Notes: a model not told the origin generated them from the sequence alone. Counted from the stretch's first letter, positions 9,957 through 18,797 are shown. The stretch: 64,000 nt of DNA from Bifidobacteriaceae bacterium (GCA_022651005.1 JALCQD010000001.1:434001-498000), one strand, 5' to 3'. Numbers and translations: made by a program.

Positions 9957-10828
9957 CGTCGACAGAACAAAACCACGCACCCTCACCTCGCCGCCACGCA
10001 CGTCGTGTAGCTCCTCCCACCACCCAAGATGCGCTTTTCGAAGTCTCTGGACCCCGCGCCCGCAGATGGATTCATGTCGGAACCGTCATCTCCGTTCTCG
10101 TCATTCTCGGTCTGTTGTATGTGATTTATCAGCAGTTCGCGCTGTCGGGACAGCTTGACGCACAGTACTGGTCGTTCTTCGGCGCCTGGACCACGTGGAC
10201 CTTCATTGGCAGCGGCCTGCTGGGAACGCTGTCCGTAGCCGTCACCGCCGGCATCCTCGCCATTGTTGTTGGCCTGCTTCTCATGAGCGGACGCGTGAGT
10301 TCCTTTGCTCCTCTGCGCTGGCTCAGCACCGCCATTATCGAGGTGGCACGCGGCGTACCGAGTCTGTTGTTCATTTACTTCCTCTTCCTCGTGCTGCCGA
10401 CGTGGGGCATCACCATCAGCACCTACTGGATGATCACTATCCCCATCAGCTTCAACGCCGCGGGCGTCTTGGCGGAAGTCTTCCGCTCCGGCGTCAACGC
10501 CGTGCCGAACGGCCAATCCGAGGCGGCCACCTCTCTCGGCCTCTCACGCGGTCAGGCCTTCCGCAGCGTGATTCTTCCGCAAGCAATCCGCTACGTGATC
10601 CCAACGCTGGTCACACAGCTGGTGGTTGTAGTGAAGGACACAACGTTCGGCTATGTGGTCACCTACCCCGAGATGATGCAGAACGCGAAGGTCCTTATTT
10701 CCAACTACAACTCGCTGGTGCCTGTGTACGTGGTGACGGCAGTGATTTACATCGTCATCAACTACCTGTTGAGCCGTCTGGCGCGCTACATCTCACGCCG
10801 CACCGGTGCTAAGATCGTCGTCTCGTGA
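9953..10828 (+). CDS. amino-acid ABC transporter permease (GluD-like)
   Basis: Second HisMQ-type permease, 291 aa, with an Arg/Pro-rich cytosolic N-terminal tail of about 40 residues before the first membrane segment. The EAA loop reads SEAATSLGLSRGQAFRSVILPQAIRYVIPTL. It starts by a 4-base overlap with the first permease and itself overlaps the following GNAT start by 4 bases. No ATP-binding subunit gene is found in this operon, so an ATPase from elsewhere must energise the transporter. Confidence 0.9.
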   Translation: MTSTEQNHAPSPRRHARRVAPPTTQDALFEVSGPRARRWIHVGTVISVLVILGLLYVIYQQFALSGQLDAQYWSFFGAWTTWTFIGSGLLGTLSVAVTAGILAIVVGLLLMSGRVSSFAPLRWLSTAIIEVARGVPSLLFIYFLFLVLPTWGITISTYWMITIPISFNAAGVLAEVFRSGVNAVPNGQSEAATSLGLSRGQAFRSVILPQAIRYVIPTLVTQLVVVVKDTTFGYVVTYPEMMQNAKVLISNYNSLVPVYVVTAVIYIVINYLLSRLARYISRRTGAKIVVS

Positions 10829-11361
10829 GCTCACCTACCATTGCATCAGATACCACGCCGACCACTCCCCACGCTTCACAACCCACGGTGACCGTTGAGA
10901 ACGGACTCGATCATCTCGATGCCGTTCAAGGTCTCATTGTGGAATACACCCAGCGCCTCGGCCGTGACCTGGGCTTCCAGCACCTCGATGCGGAGCTCGC
11001 AGACCTACCGCTGAAATACGCCGGCGAACACGGCCGCATGCTCATTGCGCTCGTCGATGGTGAAGCTGCCGGATGCGTGGCCTATCATCGCCTCACAGAC
11101 GCTGAATCCGTAGCACACCAGCGAGCAGAGATGAAGCGCTTGTACGTACGCCCGCAGTTCCGTGGACTGCATCTGGGTCATAGGCTCGCGGAAGCGATCA
11201 TTGACACAGCACGGGCCGATGGACACAAGCAAATGGTTCTGGATACCATCGCTCCACTCACAACTGCCATTCATACGTATCACAGCCTTGGCTTTACACA
11301 GATTCCGGCGTACTATCACAATCCCATGAGGGATGTGATCTATCTGGGGTTGGATCTGTAA
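10825..11361 (+). CDS. GNAT-family N-acetyltransferase
   Basis: Acetyl-CoA-dependent acetyltransferase of unknown substrate, 178 aa. The acetyl-CoA-binding segment is visible as KRLYVRPQFRGLHLGHRLAEAIIDTA, followed by YHSLGFTQIPAYYHNP, the usual C-terminal strand-helix. Translation starts at GTG 10825 within the stop of the upstream permease (GTGA), so it is co-translated with the amino-acid importer. The context suggests it modifies an imported amino acid or a toxic analogue of one; that is an inference. Confidence 0.85.
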   Translation: MSSPTIASDTTPTTPHASQPTVTVENGLDHLDAVQGLIVEYTQRLGRDLGFQHLDAELADLPLKYAGEHGRMLIALVDGEAAGCVAYHRLTDAESVAHQRAEMKRLYVRPQFRGLHLGHRLAEAIIDTARADGHKQMVLDTIAPLTTAIHTYHSLGFTQIPAYYHNPMRDVIYLGLDL

Positions 11362-11399
11362 GTAGACACAATCCATCCGAGAAGTGTGAGAGGGGACGC

Positions 11400-14063
11400 A
11401 TGGTGAGATTTTTGCATCGCCATCTTTGTCTCCTTCTCTGTATCGGCCTTTTTCTAGCGCTGTTGTGTGGCGTCGCCGTCAGTGCACAGTTACCTCAGGC
11501 ACACGCCGAGAGCGTCGATTCCTCTCCGCAAATCTCCCAAGTCTCCACAGCCCGCGCCTCTGCAGCTTCTGAGAACACTTCGGCACCTGGGTCTGAGGCC
11601 TCGGAGCTCTTCGACGATTCCATGGTCAACACGTGGGTCTTTACTGGCGGCGCCAACGTGGAAGGCGGATTCTCTCACACTCGCGGCGTTCGCAATTACG
11701 TCAGTCAATTCGAAAACTACATCCGGTGGGCTCTGCCACGGCATAAAACAGATGCAACGCTTCCCTCCATCGCAGTTGTGGCCCAAATGCAGCGCTATGT
11801 CACCAACACCGCAGCAAGCGGGCAGACCCTCCATGCCATCGTCAAAAGCTTTAACGACGTCATCATTCCACTCGGTCCCAAAACCGTTGGGTACATGGTG
11901 GGCACCGAAGATGAGGCCGCAGGCCCCAAGGGCATCTCACAATTTTCGAAAGATTTGAAAAAACTCATCACGAAGGCCACCGATCTGCGCTTCGATGACG
12001 GTTTCATTCTTCTGCAAACCCCTCCAACCCGCGGAGGGGCAGCTGATACGAATGCCGCACTCTACGCGCAGGCAATGCGGAAGGTCGTAGCAACCTACAA
12101 GGGCACAGACGCGTACAACCGCATCGTGTTCGTGGATCATTACAAGGCCACCAAGAAACTTCCCACATTCGTTCGCAACGATGAGGATGCCCAGGGGAAT
12201 CTCAACGCCGCCGGACACCTCGTCATCGCCCGGCAACTCATTGCGGTTCTCAGCAAAACGGCGGGCGTCACCGATTCCTTCACCGCCGACGATATCGACA
12301 TCCAACGCGCCGAAGTGCCAGAGCCCACCATCTATCTCACGAAAACTGCGAAGGTCAGCGCCACTGCGCACGCACTTACAGTGACGCTTCCTGCGGGGCT
12401 CACACCGAACAAATGGCGATATACCCTCAAAATCAACGAAAGTACGGCCCCCGTCGTCGTGGGATCTGACGCCGAGTTCTCCATGAGCGGGAGCATTCAT
12501 TCCGCGAAATTCACCATCGCCAACGTTCCGCGCTCCCATAACTCCGGCGGAGAGGACGCGTGGACGCTGACGCTGCGGTCTGCGGACGGAAAGCGCCAGC
12601 TGAAAACCCTGTACGGGAAACTGGGCGCGGCCGCCAGCACGGGAACGAAAGACACGAGCACCGTGACAACCGCGAAGATATCACCCATCGCAGCGCTCAA
12701 GAAGAAATTTGCCGCCGGCACGCCACTCACCTGGCTGTTCATGGGAGACTCCATCACACACGGCGAGGAATACACAAAAGGCCACGACTCGATTTCCCAA
12801 ACCGTGGATAAGTATCTCAAGGGGGTTCTCGGACGCACGCACGACGTGGTCATTAACACGGCCGTCGCCTCCACCACCACAAAGCAGACGCTCGAGAATA
12901 TCAATCAGCGTCTGCGCGCCTATTCTCCCGACGTGGTCTCCGTCATGCTCGGAACGAATGACTCCGTGGTGCCCTCGATGACACCGGCGCGCTACACGCA
13001 TAATCTCACGCAGATCGTGGCCGACATTCGCAAAGACAATCCGCATGCACTGATCATCTTGCGGACTCCCACACCCGGTTCCCGGTCAAAAGTAGTGGCA
13101 CCCTACGTCGCCGCGATGAAGCGAGTGGCGGCGCGCGATGCCTCTCTGCTTCTCATTGACCAATATTCGCAATGGCAGAAGTTGAGCCGCACCTACCCGT
13201 GGCTTCTCGAAGAACCCACCGACCTTGGGTCCGGCGGCACCGGCGTGGACCAGATTCTCATGGGCAACAAGCTGCACCCCGGGTACAACGGGCAGCTGGT
13301 GATGACGCGGCAGTTCCTCAAGAAACTGGGCCTATGGACCCCCGACACGGACGAAGCGAACATCGTGTACGAGACGGCGATCTCGCAGGAGAAGACCACG
13401 TCGTCACTTGGAAATTCACTGGAGATCAGCGTTCCGAAGAACACCAGCAGCTCCGCGTCGGGGACGCATACCGCGGTGACCGCAGCGACGGGAGGAACCG
13501 CAACGCTTTCTGTTGATTGCTCCTCACTGCGCGACGTGACCGCGTCAACGGCCGAAGGGAAGGTTTTCGGGGAGACACTCGGAACGATAACCGTCAGCGC
13601 CACCTCCGCCACTACCGGAGTGACGCGCAGAGCGACCGCCTCCGCTGCCGATGCGCACATCGTCATTACCGGACTTGCCACTGGCGAGAAATACACGGTG
13701 GCAGCGTCGAGCTATGCAACATCGCGCGCGGCACACGTAGACTTCCCCAGGTACGCCGTCGAAACGACGTCAACGTGGGCGGCAGCGCATCGCAAAGCCG
13801 TCATCGCACACAACGACGCTGCTCTCAAAAGGCAGGGAGAAAACGGGGACGCGAACTCTCCGGGAGCTGCCCACACCAAGATTCCTGCCGCGACCGTTGG
13901 AGCCAGCGCCACCATGTTGTGGATTTCACAACGCGCATGGAAAATCGTGCCTCTCATCGTGGCCGTGCTTGCTGCCGGAGCGATCGTGATGGTGTTACCG
14001 GGAAGGGCAAAGAAGGAGCGCACGCCCGATACTCACTCCCCGTCCGAGCGTCGCATACAATAG
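11400..14063 (+). CDS. large secreted, C-terminally anchored SGNH/GDSL-family hydrolase-like protein
   Basis: An 887-aa surface protein. It has an N-terminal signal peptide (hydrophobic residues about 9-28, then AHA), a C-terminal membrane segment (IVPLIVAVLAAGAIVMVL) and a basic tail. Two SGNH-like halves are visible. The first, from Trp79, has a degenerate block (FTGGANVEGG) and a late GNLNAAGH. The second has FMGDSITHG with candidate nucleophile Ser451, MLGTNDS at residues 517-522 and LHPGYNG with His626. The residue three before that histidine is Asn623, where the usual acid is Asp. A Ser/Thr/Ala-rich region follows. Likely role: extracellular esterase or O-acetyl esterase on glycans; the substrate is unknown. 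The start has GAGGGGAC upstream. Confidence 0.8.
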   Translation: MVRFLHRHLCLLLCIGLFLALLCGVAVSAQLPQAHAESVDSSPQISQVSTARASAASENTSAPGSEASELFDDSMVNTWVFTGGANVEGGFSHTRGVRNYVSQFENYIRWALPRHKTDATLPSIAVVAQMQRYVTNTAASGQTLHAIVKSFNDVIIPLGPKTVGYMVGTEDEAAGPKGISQFSKDLKKLITKATDLRFDDGFILLQTPPTRGGAADTNAALYAQAMRKVVATYKGTDAYNRIVFVDHYKATKKLPTFVRNDEDAQGNLNAAGHLVIARQLIAVLSKTAGVTDSFTADDIDIQRAEVPEPTIYLTKTAKVSATAHALTVTLPAGLTPNKWRYTLKINESTAPVVVGSDAEFSMSGSIHSAKFTIANVPRSHNSGGEDAWTLTLRSADGKRQLKTLYGKLGAAASTGTKDTSTVTTAKISPIAALKKKFAAGTPLTWLFMGDSITHGEEYTKGHDSISQTVDKYLKGVLGRTHDVVINTAVASTTTKQTLENINQRLRAYSPDVVSVMLGTNDSVVPSMTPARYTHNLTQIVADIRKDNPHALIILRTPTPGSRSKVVAPYVAAMKRVAARDASLLLIDQYSQWQKLSRTYPWLLEEPTDLGSGGTGVDQILMGNKLHPGYNGQLVMTRQFLKKLGLWTPDTDEANIVYETAISQEKTTSSLGNSLEISVPKNTSSSASGTHTAVTAATGGTATLSVDCSSLRDVTASTAEGKVFGETLGTITVSATSATTGVTRRATASAADAHIVITGLATGEKYTVAASSYATSRAAHVDFPRYAVETTSTWAAAHRKAVIAHNDAALKRQGENGDANSPGAAHTKIPAATVGASATMLWISQRAWKIVPLIVAVLAAGAIVMVLPGRAKKERTPDTHSPSERRIQ

Positions 14064-14071
14064 TGGGGTGC

Positions 14072-14144
14072 GCCCCGGTAGCTCAGAGGATAGAGCAGCT
14101 GACTTCTAATCTGCGTGTCGCCGGTTCGATTCCGGCTCGGGGCA
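14072..14144 (+). tRNA. tRNA-Arg (anticodon UCU)
   Basis: A 73-base cloverleaf can be drawn by eye. The acceptor stem is GCCCCGG with TCGGGGC (one G-U pair). The D-arm is GCTC/GAGC, the anticodon loop is CTTCTAA with anticodon TCT at 14105-14107, and the T-arm is GCCGG-TTCGATT-CCGGC. The discriminator is A14144. CCA is not encoded. It reads AGA codons. It starts 9 bases after the SGNH gene stop. Confidence 0.96.
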
Positions 14145-14219
14145 CTTATCTTCTTCACTTCCGCGCAGGGCAGAGAAAAACAGCACCGCTCGTCCGCCCA
14201 CACGCTCACAATAAAAACC

Positions 14220-15122
14220 ATGACAGAAGAAGAGACTCCCATCACCCCCGCAGGCGTCGCGCTCAAGCTCGGCCAGCACCTCTCCACAACTGACGGCTGG
14301 GCAGGCCTCGTGCAGCAGGCAAAGGCCGCTGGCAACACTTCCTTCGCGTTCTTTCCCCGTTCCCCGTATGGCCGCGAATCCAAAAAGCTGAAAACGCAGG
14401 ATCCGACGCCACTCGTAGAGGCCCAGCGTGATCTCGGTTGGGGACCGCTCGTGGTCCACGCGCCGTACGTCTACAACCTTGCCGGCAAGGATGCAAGCAA
14501 ACGGACCTTCGCCATCACCAGCATGCAGGATGACGCGCAGTTGCTCTCAACCGCAGTGCCCGACGGCCACCAGATCTACTTCAACTTCCATCCCGGCAGC
14601 CATGTGGGTCAAGGAATCGACACGGGCATCGAATTGATTGCCGAGGGCCTCACGCAAGTGTTCGAAAAAACACCTAGCAACGTCACAATTCTGCTGGAGA
14701 CCATGGCAGGCAAGGGAACCGAAGTCGGTTCTCGATTCGAGGAGCTGGCGGAGATCATCGCGCGTCTCGAGGCTGCCGGAGTCTCCGGCCCTGGAGCACC
14801 CGGCATCGGCGTCACGCTGGACACCTGCCACGTGTACGACGGCGGCTACGACGTAAAGCAAAACCTCACGGGAGTGCTAGCCGAGTTCGACGCCACCGTG
14901 GGCCTCAACCGTCTCAAGGCCATTCATATCAACGATTCAAAGTTCGGATTTGAGTCGCACAAGGACCGTCACGCTCCCATCGGTCTCGGCGAACTCGGTG
15001 TTGATTTCTTCCGGGAGGTAGTCAACAATCCCACGCTCAAGAAACTACCGATGATTCTCGAAACACCACCACGTGACGACGACGTGGACGAAGTGGCGCT
15101 GTTGCGCGGGCTGGCGGAATAA
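14220..15122 (+). CDS. nfo: endonuclease IV (AP endonuclease, deoxyribonuclease IV)
   Basis: Base-excision repair enzyme that cleaves at abasic sites and removes 3' blocking groups, using a trinuclear zinc site in a TIM barrel. The 300-aa protein contains LVVHAPYVYNLA, NFHPGSHVGQG, ILLETMAGKG, TLDTCHVYDGGYD, HINDSKFGFESHKDRHAPIG and ILETP, which carry the family's zinc-binding His/Glu/Asp residues. ATG 14220 lacks a clear Shine-Dalgarno sequence. Upstream in-frame codons overlap the tRNA and were rejected. The stop lies within an 8-base tandem repeat. Confidence 0.94.
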   Translation: MTEEETPITPAGVALKLGQHLSTTDGWAGLVQQAKAAGNTSFAFFPRSPYGRESKKLKTQDPTPLVEAQRDLGWGPLVVHAPYVYNLAGKDASKRTFAITSMQDDAQLLSTAVPDGHQIYFNFHPGSHVGQGIDTGIELIAEGLTQVFEKTPSNVTILLETMAGKGTEVGSRFEELAEIIARLEAAGVSGPGAPGIGVTLDTCHVYDGGYDVKQNLTGVLAEFDATVGLNRLKAIHINDSKFGFESHKDRHAPIGLGELGVDFFREVVNNPTLKKLPMILETPPRDDDVDEVALLRGLAE

Positions 15123-15148
15123 GCGAATAAGCGAATAAGCGAATAAGC
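15117..15148 (+). repeat. four tandem copies of an 8-base unit
   Basis: GAATAAGC is repeated four times in perfect tandem across the stop codon of the nfo gene. The first copy supplies the last Glu codon and the TAA stop, so copy-number change would not alter the protein. Confidence 0.9.
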
Positions 15149-15158
15149 AGGAATAGCA

Positions 15159-15202
15159 AAGGGCGTCTTCCGGATTTCTCCACAGAACCGAAAGACGCCC
15201 TT
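15159..15202. terminator. 11-bp stem-loop between convergent genes
   Basis: AAGGGCGTCTT (15159-15169) pairs exactly with AAGACGCCCTT (15192-15202) across a 22-base loop. It lies between nfo and the leftward DUF4862-like gene. A second imperfect inverted repeat (GATTCCC at 15215-15221 with GGGAATC at 15261-15267) lies closer to the DUF4862 stop. Both may end transcription from the two sides. Confidence 0.55.
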
Positions 15203-15272
15203 CGAGCACACCGTGATTCCCGCGCCAACGCGGCGTTCTTACGCACTTACCCGCGTTGTTGGGAATCGGACC

Positions 15273-16313
15273 CTATAGCAACGTGAGGTGTGCACGCAAC
15301 TCCGCCAACACCTCCTCTTTGTCAAAAGAGGGAGGACTCTGCACCTTGAGGCCGATAAGAACGTTCGGAACCGCCGCACACTCTGCGAGCGCTGCTTCGC
15401 GTGCTGACTGGTCGAGCAACGTCGTCATCACCTCAGATGTTGGAGAATCAGCACTCTCCGGAATAACGAAAGGCGTGTGTGTATCGGCCCATGCTGATCC
15501 ATACACAGTCTCGTGATCCGCCGTACCAGAGAAGAACACAGATCCCAGCAGACCCGCACGTGACACTTTGCGAATGTGCTCGATGGCGAGTTCCGCGGAG
15601 TGCCCCTCAAGTGCGGAGCGCCCCCAATTGATGGCGATGTCGACACTCGTCGCGGCAGCAGAGGAAGAATCTCTTATCTCCTGTGCTATCTCAAGCTCGG
15701 CGTCGAGCGGCAGTAATCCTTTCTGCGGCGCCTTGCCAAAAGCAGAGTCGCAGTGCTCCAGCAAAAGACGCGCTCCGGACCAGTCCCATGACGCAATCTC
15801 AGATACAGAATCCCCATAGCATTGCGCTGCAAAGTGCACCGTCGACGTGGGGTCGTAATCCGGAGAGAACGCCGCCATCATGGGATGTGGTGCCGACTGA
15901 ATCTCGACGGCCGCAACGCGACCCGCGCCAGCGCCATCATTGACTCGAGCCACCACGTCACGCACATGCCGCAGGTCCCGTAGTGCGGCCTTGCGTCCCT
16001 CTGCGGAGTCCGAGGCCAATCCATACGTGTTGCCGCTTGCCGCCGCCTTCGCCATGGTTCCGGCAACCATCGTGATGACGTGCGAACCGCCGCGTTCCAT
16101 GAGCGCAATCGCCCCGTCCTCATCGGGGAGAAAGTCACTTTGATACCACGGCAGCTCGAGCCCTGTCACGCCAGGAAGACGGAGGACATCCTGCAAATAG
16201 TTCTCCTGTGCTTCCCAATTCCCCTTGAGAGGCCGGGGAGTGGCGGCATAGGCACCTACCACCACTCCCCCCACGTTTGATCCCGACGGGGCGGACACCG
16301 TTGCTGCAGACAT
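15273..16313 (-). CDS. DUF4862-like protein of a sialic-acid-type cluster
   Basis: A 346-aa cytosolic protein that I assign to DUF4862 from overall sequence character (GVVVGAYAATP at the N-terminus, GLELPWYQ, EIQSAPHPM, VDIAINWGRSA, VFFSGTADH). The alternating strand-helix pattern and scattered conserved His/Glu/Asp would fit a sugar-isomerase-like TIM barrel, but that is an inference. Its start codon shares one base with the stop of the NanA-like aldolase gene (TGATG), so the two are co-translated. The context with a NanT-like transporter suggests a step in handling an imported sialic acid or a related sugar acid. No function is established to my knowledge. Confidence 0.75.
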   Translation of the reverse strand: MSAATVSAPSGSNVGGVVVGAYAATPRPLKGNWEAQENYLQDVLRLPGVTGLELPWYQSDFLPDEDGAIALMERGGSHVITMVAGTMAKAAASGNTYGLASDSAEGRKAALRDLRHVRDVVARVNDGAGAGRVAAVEIQSAPHPMMAAFSPDYDPTSTVHFAAQCYGDSVSEIASWDWSGARLLLEHCDSAFGKAPQKGLLPLDAELEIAQEIRDSSSAAATSVDIAINWGRSALEGHSAELAIEHIRKVSRAGLLGSVFFSGTADHETVYGSAWADTHTPFVIPESADSPTSEVMTTLLDQSAREAALAECAAVPNVLIGLKVQSPPSFDKEEVLAELRAHLTLL

Positions 16314-17239
16314 CAGCGCACCGGCTTGAGTCCCGCGTCCACCAGATGCTGACGAATGATGTCGGATTCCGCATCATTGAGCGGCAGCATAGGCGCGCAC
16401 GTCGTCGGATGATCGATAACGCCGAGTTGATACAGCGCCATCTTGAAGGAACCCAGTGCCCCGGCGGTGAAACCGATGCGGCTCAGGTCCGCCACGTTGA
16501 CGATTTCGAACAACTTGATGAGGCGCTCCTGCTCCTTGCGAGCGGTTTCCCAGTCACCGGCTTCAGCTGCCTTCTGAATGGTCACGTAGCCGTAGGGATC
16601 CACATTGCCAATGCCGGGAACAATGCCAGTTCCGCCCAGCTCCAGCGCGAGGTCAGCGAAGACCTCAGAGCCCGTGAGCATGCCGATACCAGAATCGCCA
16701 ACGGTTTCGAGGGCTGTACGGAAGTACATGATGTCGCCGCCGGAATCCTTGAGTGCGCTGATGGTGCCCTCGTGAGCAAGAACATCGAGGCTCTCCATTG
16801 GGATGCCCACCTGGGTTGCCGAGGGAATGTTGTAGGCAATCACGGGAACCGACACAGCCTTGGCGAGCGCGCGGTAGTGCTCGATGATCTCGGCCGGGTT
16901 CGGCGCGATGTAGAACGGCGGAGTCGCCACAATGGCCTTGGCACCGAGCGCAACAGCACGCTTAGCATGATCGATCATGCGCAGCGTACCGGTATCGATG
17001 ACGCCTGCGAGAACAGGCACCCTGCCCGCAGCGGCGTCAACGGCGGCGCGCACCACATCGTCGCGCAGGCGATCACTCAGCAGCGCCACCTCACTTGTGG
17101 AACCACACACGAACAAGCCACTGACGCCAGCGTCGACGAGCCTGTCAACAAGGCGCTTGTACGATGCGGTATCAACCTCGCCTGCTTCCGTGAGCGGGGT
17201 CACCAGCGGTGGGATAACACCAGAAAGTTGATGTGCCAT
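16313..17239 (-). CDS. DHDPS/N-acetylneuraminate lyase family aldolase (NanA-like)
   Basis: Class I aldolase of the DapA/NanA family, 308 aa, cleaving or forming a 2-keto acid through a Schiff base. Visible active-site elements are GSTSE (Ser47-Thr48 bind the keto-acid carboxylate), Tyr136 in IAYNIP and the Schiff-base Lys164 in ALKDSGGD. These positions are close to those of E. coli N-acetylneuraminate lyase (Tyr137, Lys165). The start ATG 17239 has AGGAGG upstream. Its place directly after a NanT-like symporter gene favours sialic-acid or sugar-acid cleavage over lysine synthesis, but the exact substrate cannot be read from sequence. Confidence 0.85.
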   Translation of the reverse strand: MAHQLSGVIPPLVTPLTEAGEVDTASYKRLVDRLVDAGVSGLFVCGSTSEVALLSDRLRDDVVRAAVDAAAGRVPVLAGVIDTGTLRMIDHAKRAVALGAKAIVATPPFYIAPNPAEIIEHYRALAKAVSVPVIAYNIPSATQVGIPMESLDVLAHEGTISALKDSGGDIMYFRTALETVGDSGIGMLTGSEVFADLALELGGTGIVPGIGNVDPYGYVTIQKAAEAGDWETARKEQERLIKLFEIVNVADLSRIGFTAGALGSFKMALYQLGVIDHPTTCAPMLPLNDAESDIIRQHLVDAGLKPVR

Positions 17240-17312
17240 TTTATTTTCCTCCTATTGATTCACATTCATTGAAACTTCACGTTGTTGTTGAGTACTGTGG
17301 AAAAATGTCGTC

Positions 17313-18797
17313 TCACACTGCGGATTGCGCCGCTTGCGACTGTGCTTTCGCTGCCTCTTTCGCACTGAATTCGGCGAGCACCGGAATCTCTGGATCACCC
17401 TGCGGCAGTACTGCATGGCCCACGCGAGCGGCGATGTTGAAGCCCACGAGAATGACCATCACCACGGTGAACGAGGACGACAGCACCAACAGCGCCGTTC
17501 CGAGGTTTCCGATAGTGGTGGAGAGATAGGTGCCAATCAGCGGCGAGATGGCGCCGCCCAGAGCGCCCACGTTGTAGGTGAAGCCGAGGCCGGCAGCGCG
17601 AAGTCGCGTCGGGAAGTGGTCGCCCACATACTTCGGCAGGAGGCCCGAGATTCCCTGGCTGGTGAACTGGAGCACGAACAGCAGGATGGCCAGCAGGAAC
17701 ATGTTGCCGCCGCCGATGAGGAACACCGGGAACACAAGCACCAGGGAGACCAGCAGACCAACGACGTAGGCCTTGCGGGTTCCCAACTTGTCTCCCAGCA
17801 TGCCGGAGCACACGGAGCCGAGCGCGTAGCCCAGGCCTGCCCATGCCAATACCGCGGACACCTGGCCGGCATCGTAGCCGAGGTCGGTCTTGAGATACGT
17901 TGGCAACAGGGACTGGATGGGCCACGAGTACAGAAAGGCGGCGCACACGGTCACCATGAGCATCACAAGCATGGGCCACACGCGGCGTTCGAGCTGGAAT
18001 GCGAAGCCGATGAAGCCCGCAAGCGCCACGAGTGCGTAGAGCCACGTAAGGCCTCCGGCATTAGCGGTGAAGATCATCACGAGGCAGAAGGAGATGACGA
18101 CGCACAGCGCAATATTGGGCCAGCGCATCTTGCCCTTGAACAGGATGTCGAACGTGGTGGCAACAGGCTCTTTGGCGCTGTCCACCTTCTCGGACCATTC
18201 TTTTGCCTCAGGCAGAGTGCGACGCATGACGAGCGTGAGGAGAACTGGAATGACGCCGATGTAGAACAGCCAGCGCCAGCCGAAGCTGGGGACGATGACG
18301 ACGTAGAGCAAGCTCGTGGCGATGACGCCCACCGGGTAGGCGCTCAGCAGGGCGCCGGATGCGCGGTTGCGCAGACGCTTGGGCCACGACTCCATGACGT
18401 AAGTAGCGGAAGAACCATACTCGCCCGCCATTCCCAGGCCGACAATGGCACGGAAGATGAACAACGACCAGTAGCTCCACGCGAAACCGCACAGAAGGCT
18501 TCCCACCGAGAAACAGACGATGGAAATCATCATTGCGGGCTTGCGGCCGAAGCGGTCACCGAGCGCACCGAGGATGAGGCCGCCCAGCCACCGGGAAACG
18601 AAGGCCGCGCTCACCAAGGTTGACGCGACAATCAGAGAAAGCTGGAATTCTTGCGCGACTTCCGTCAACACAAGTGTGATCAAGATGAAATCAAAGCCAT
18701 CGAGGAAGTATCCGAGCCATGCTGCCCAGAAGCCCTTCCAGTCGGCGCTTGTTAAATGTTCGTGCGCCGAGACTTCGCTTTGCGGCGTTGTTGCCAT
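17313..18797 (-). CDS. nanT: NanT-like MFS sialic-acid:proton symporter
   Basis: A 494-aa major facilitator protein with 12-14 predicted membrane segments. Its sequence follows E. coli NanT closely in several blocks: AAWLGYFLDGFDFILITLVLTEV, RWLGGLILGALGDRFGRKPAM, GLGMAGEYGSSATYV and SWPIQSLLPTYLKTDLGY. It is the first gene of the leftward nanT-aldolase-DUF4862 cluster, starting at ATG 18797 with GAGGAG upstream. A FadR-type regulator reads away from it across a 243-base gap. The mannosamine-pathway genes (nanK, nanE, nagA, nagB) are not in the window. Confidence 0.88.
   Translation of the reverse strand: MATTPQSEVSAHEHLTSADWKGFWAAWLGYFLDGFDFILITLVLTEVAQEFQLSLIVASTLVSAAFVSRWLGGLILGALGDRFGRKPAMMISIVCFSVGSLLCGFAWSYWSLFIFRAIVGLGMAGEYGSSATYVMESWPKRLRNRASGALLSAYPVGVIATSLLYVVIVPSFGWRWLFYIGVIPVLLTLVMRRTLPEAKEWSEKVDSAKEPVATTFDILFKGKMRWPNIALCVVISFCLVMIFTANAGGLTWLYALVALAGFIGFAFQLERRVWPMLVMLMVTVCAAFLYSWPIQSLLPTYLKTDLGYDAGQVSAVLAWAGLGYALGSVCSGMLGDKLGTRKAYVVGLLVSLVLVFPVFLIGGGNMFLLAILLFVLQFTSQGISGLLPKYVGDHFPTRLRAAGLGFTYNVGALGGAISPLIGTYLSTTIGNLGTALLVLSSSFTVVMVILVGFNIAARVGHAVLPQGDPEIPVLAEFSAKEAAKAQSQAAQSAV

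Noticed and set aside
17325-18623. A 432-codon open frame antisense to the NanT-like gene
   Set aside because: Shadow frame with charged low-complexity composition; the transporter on the minus strand is real.
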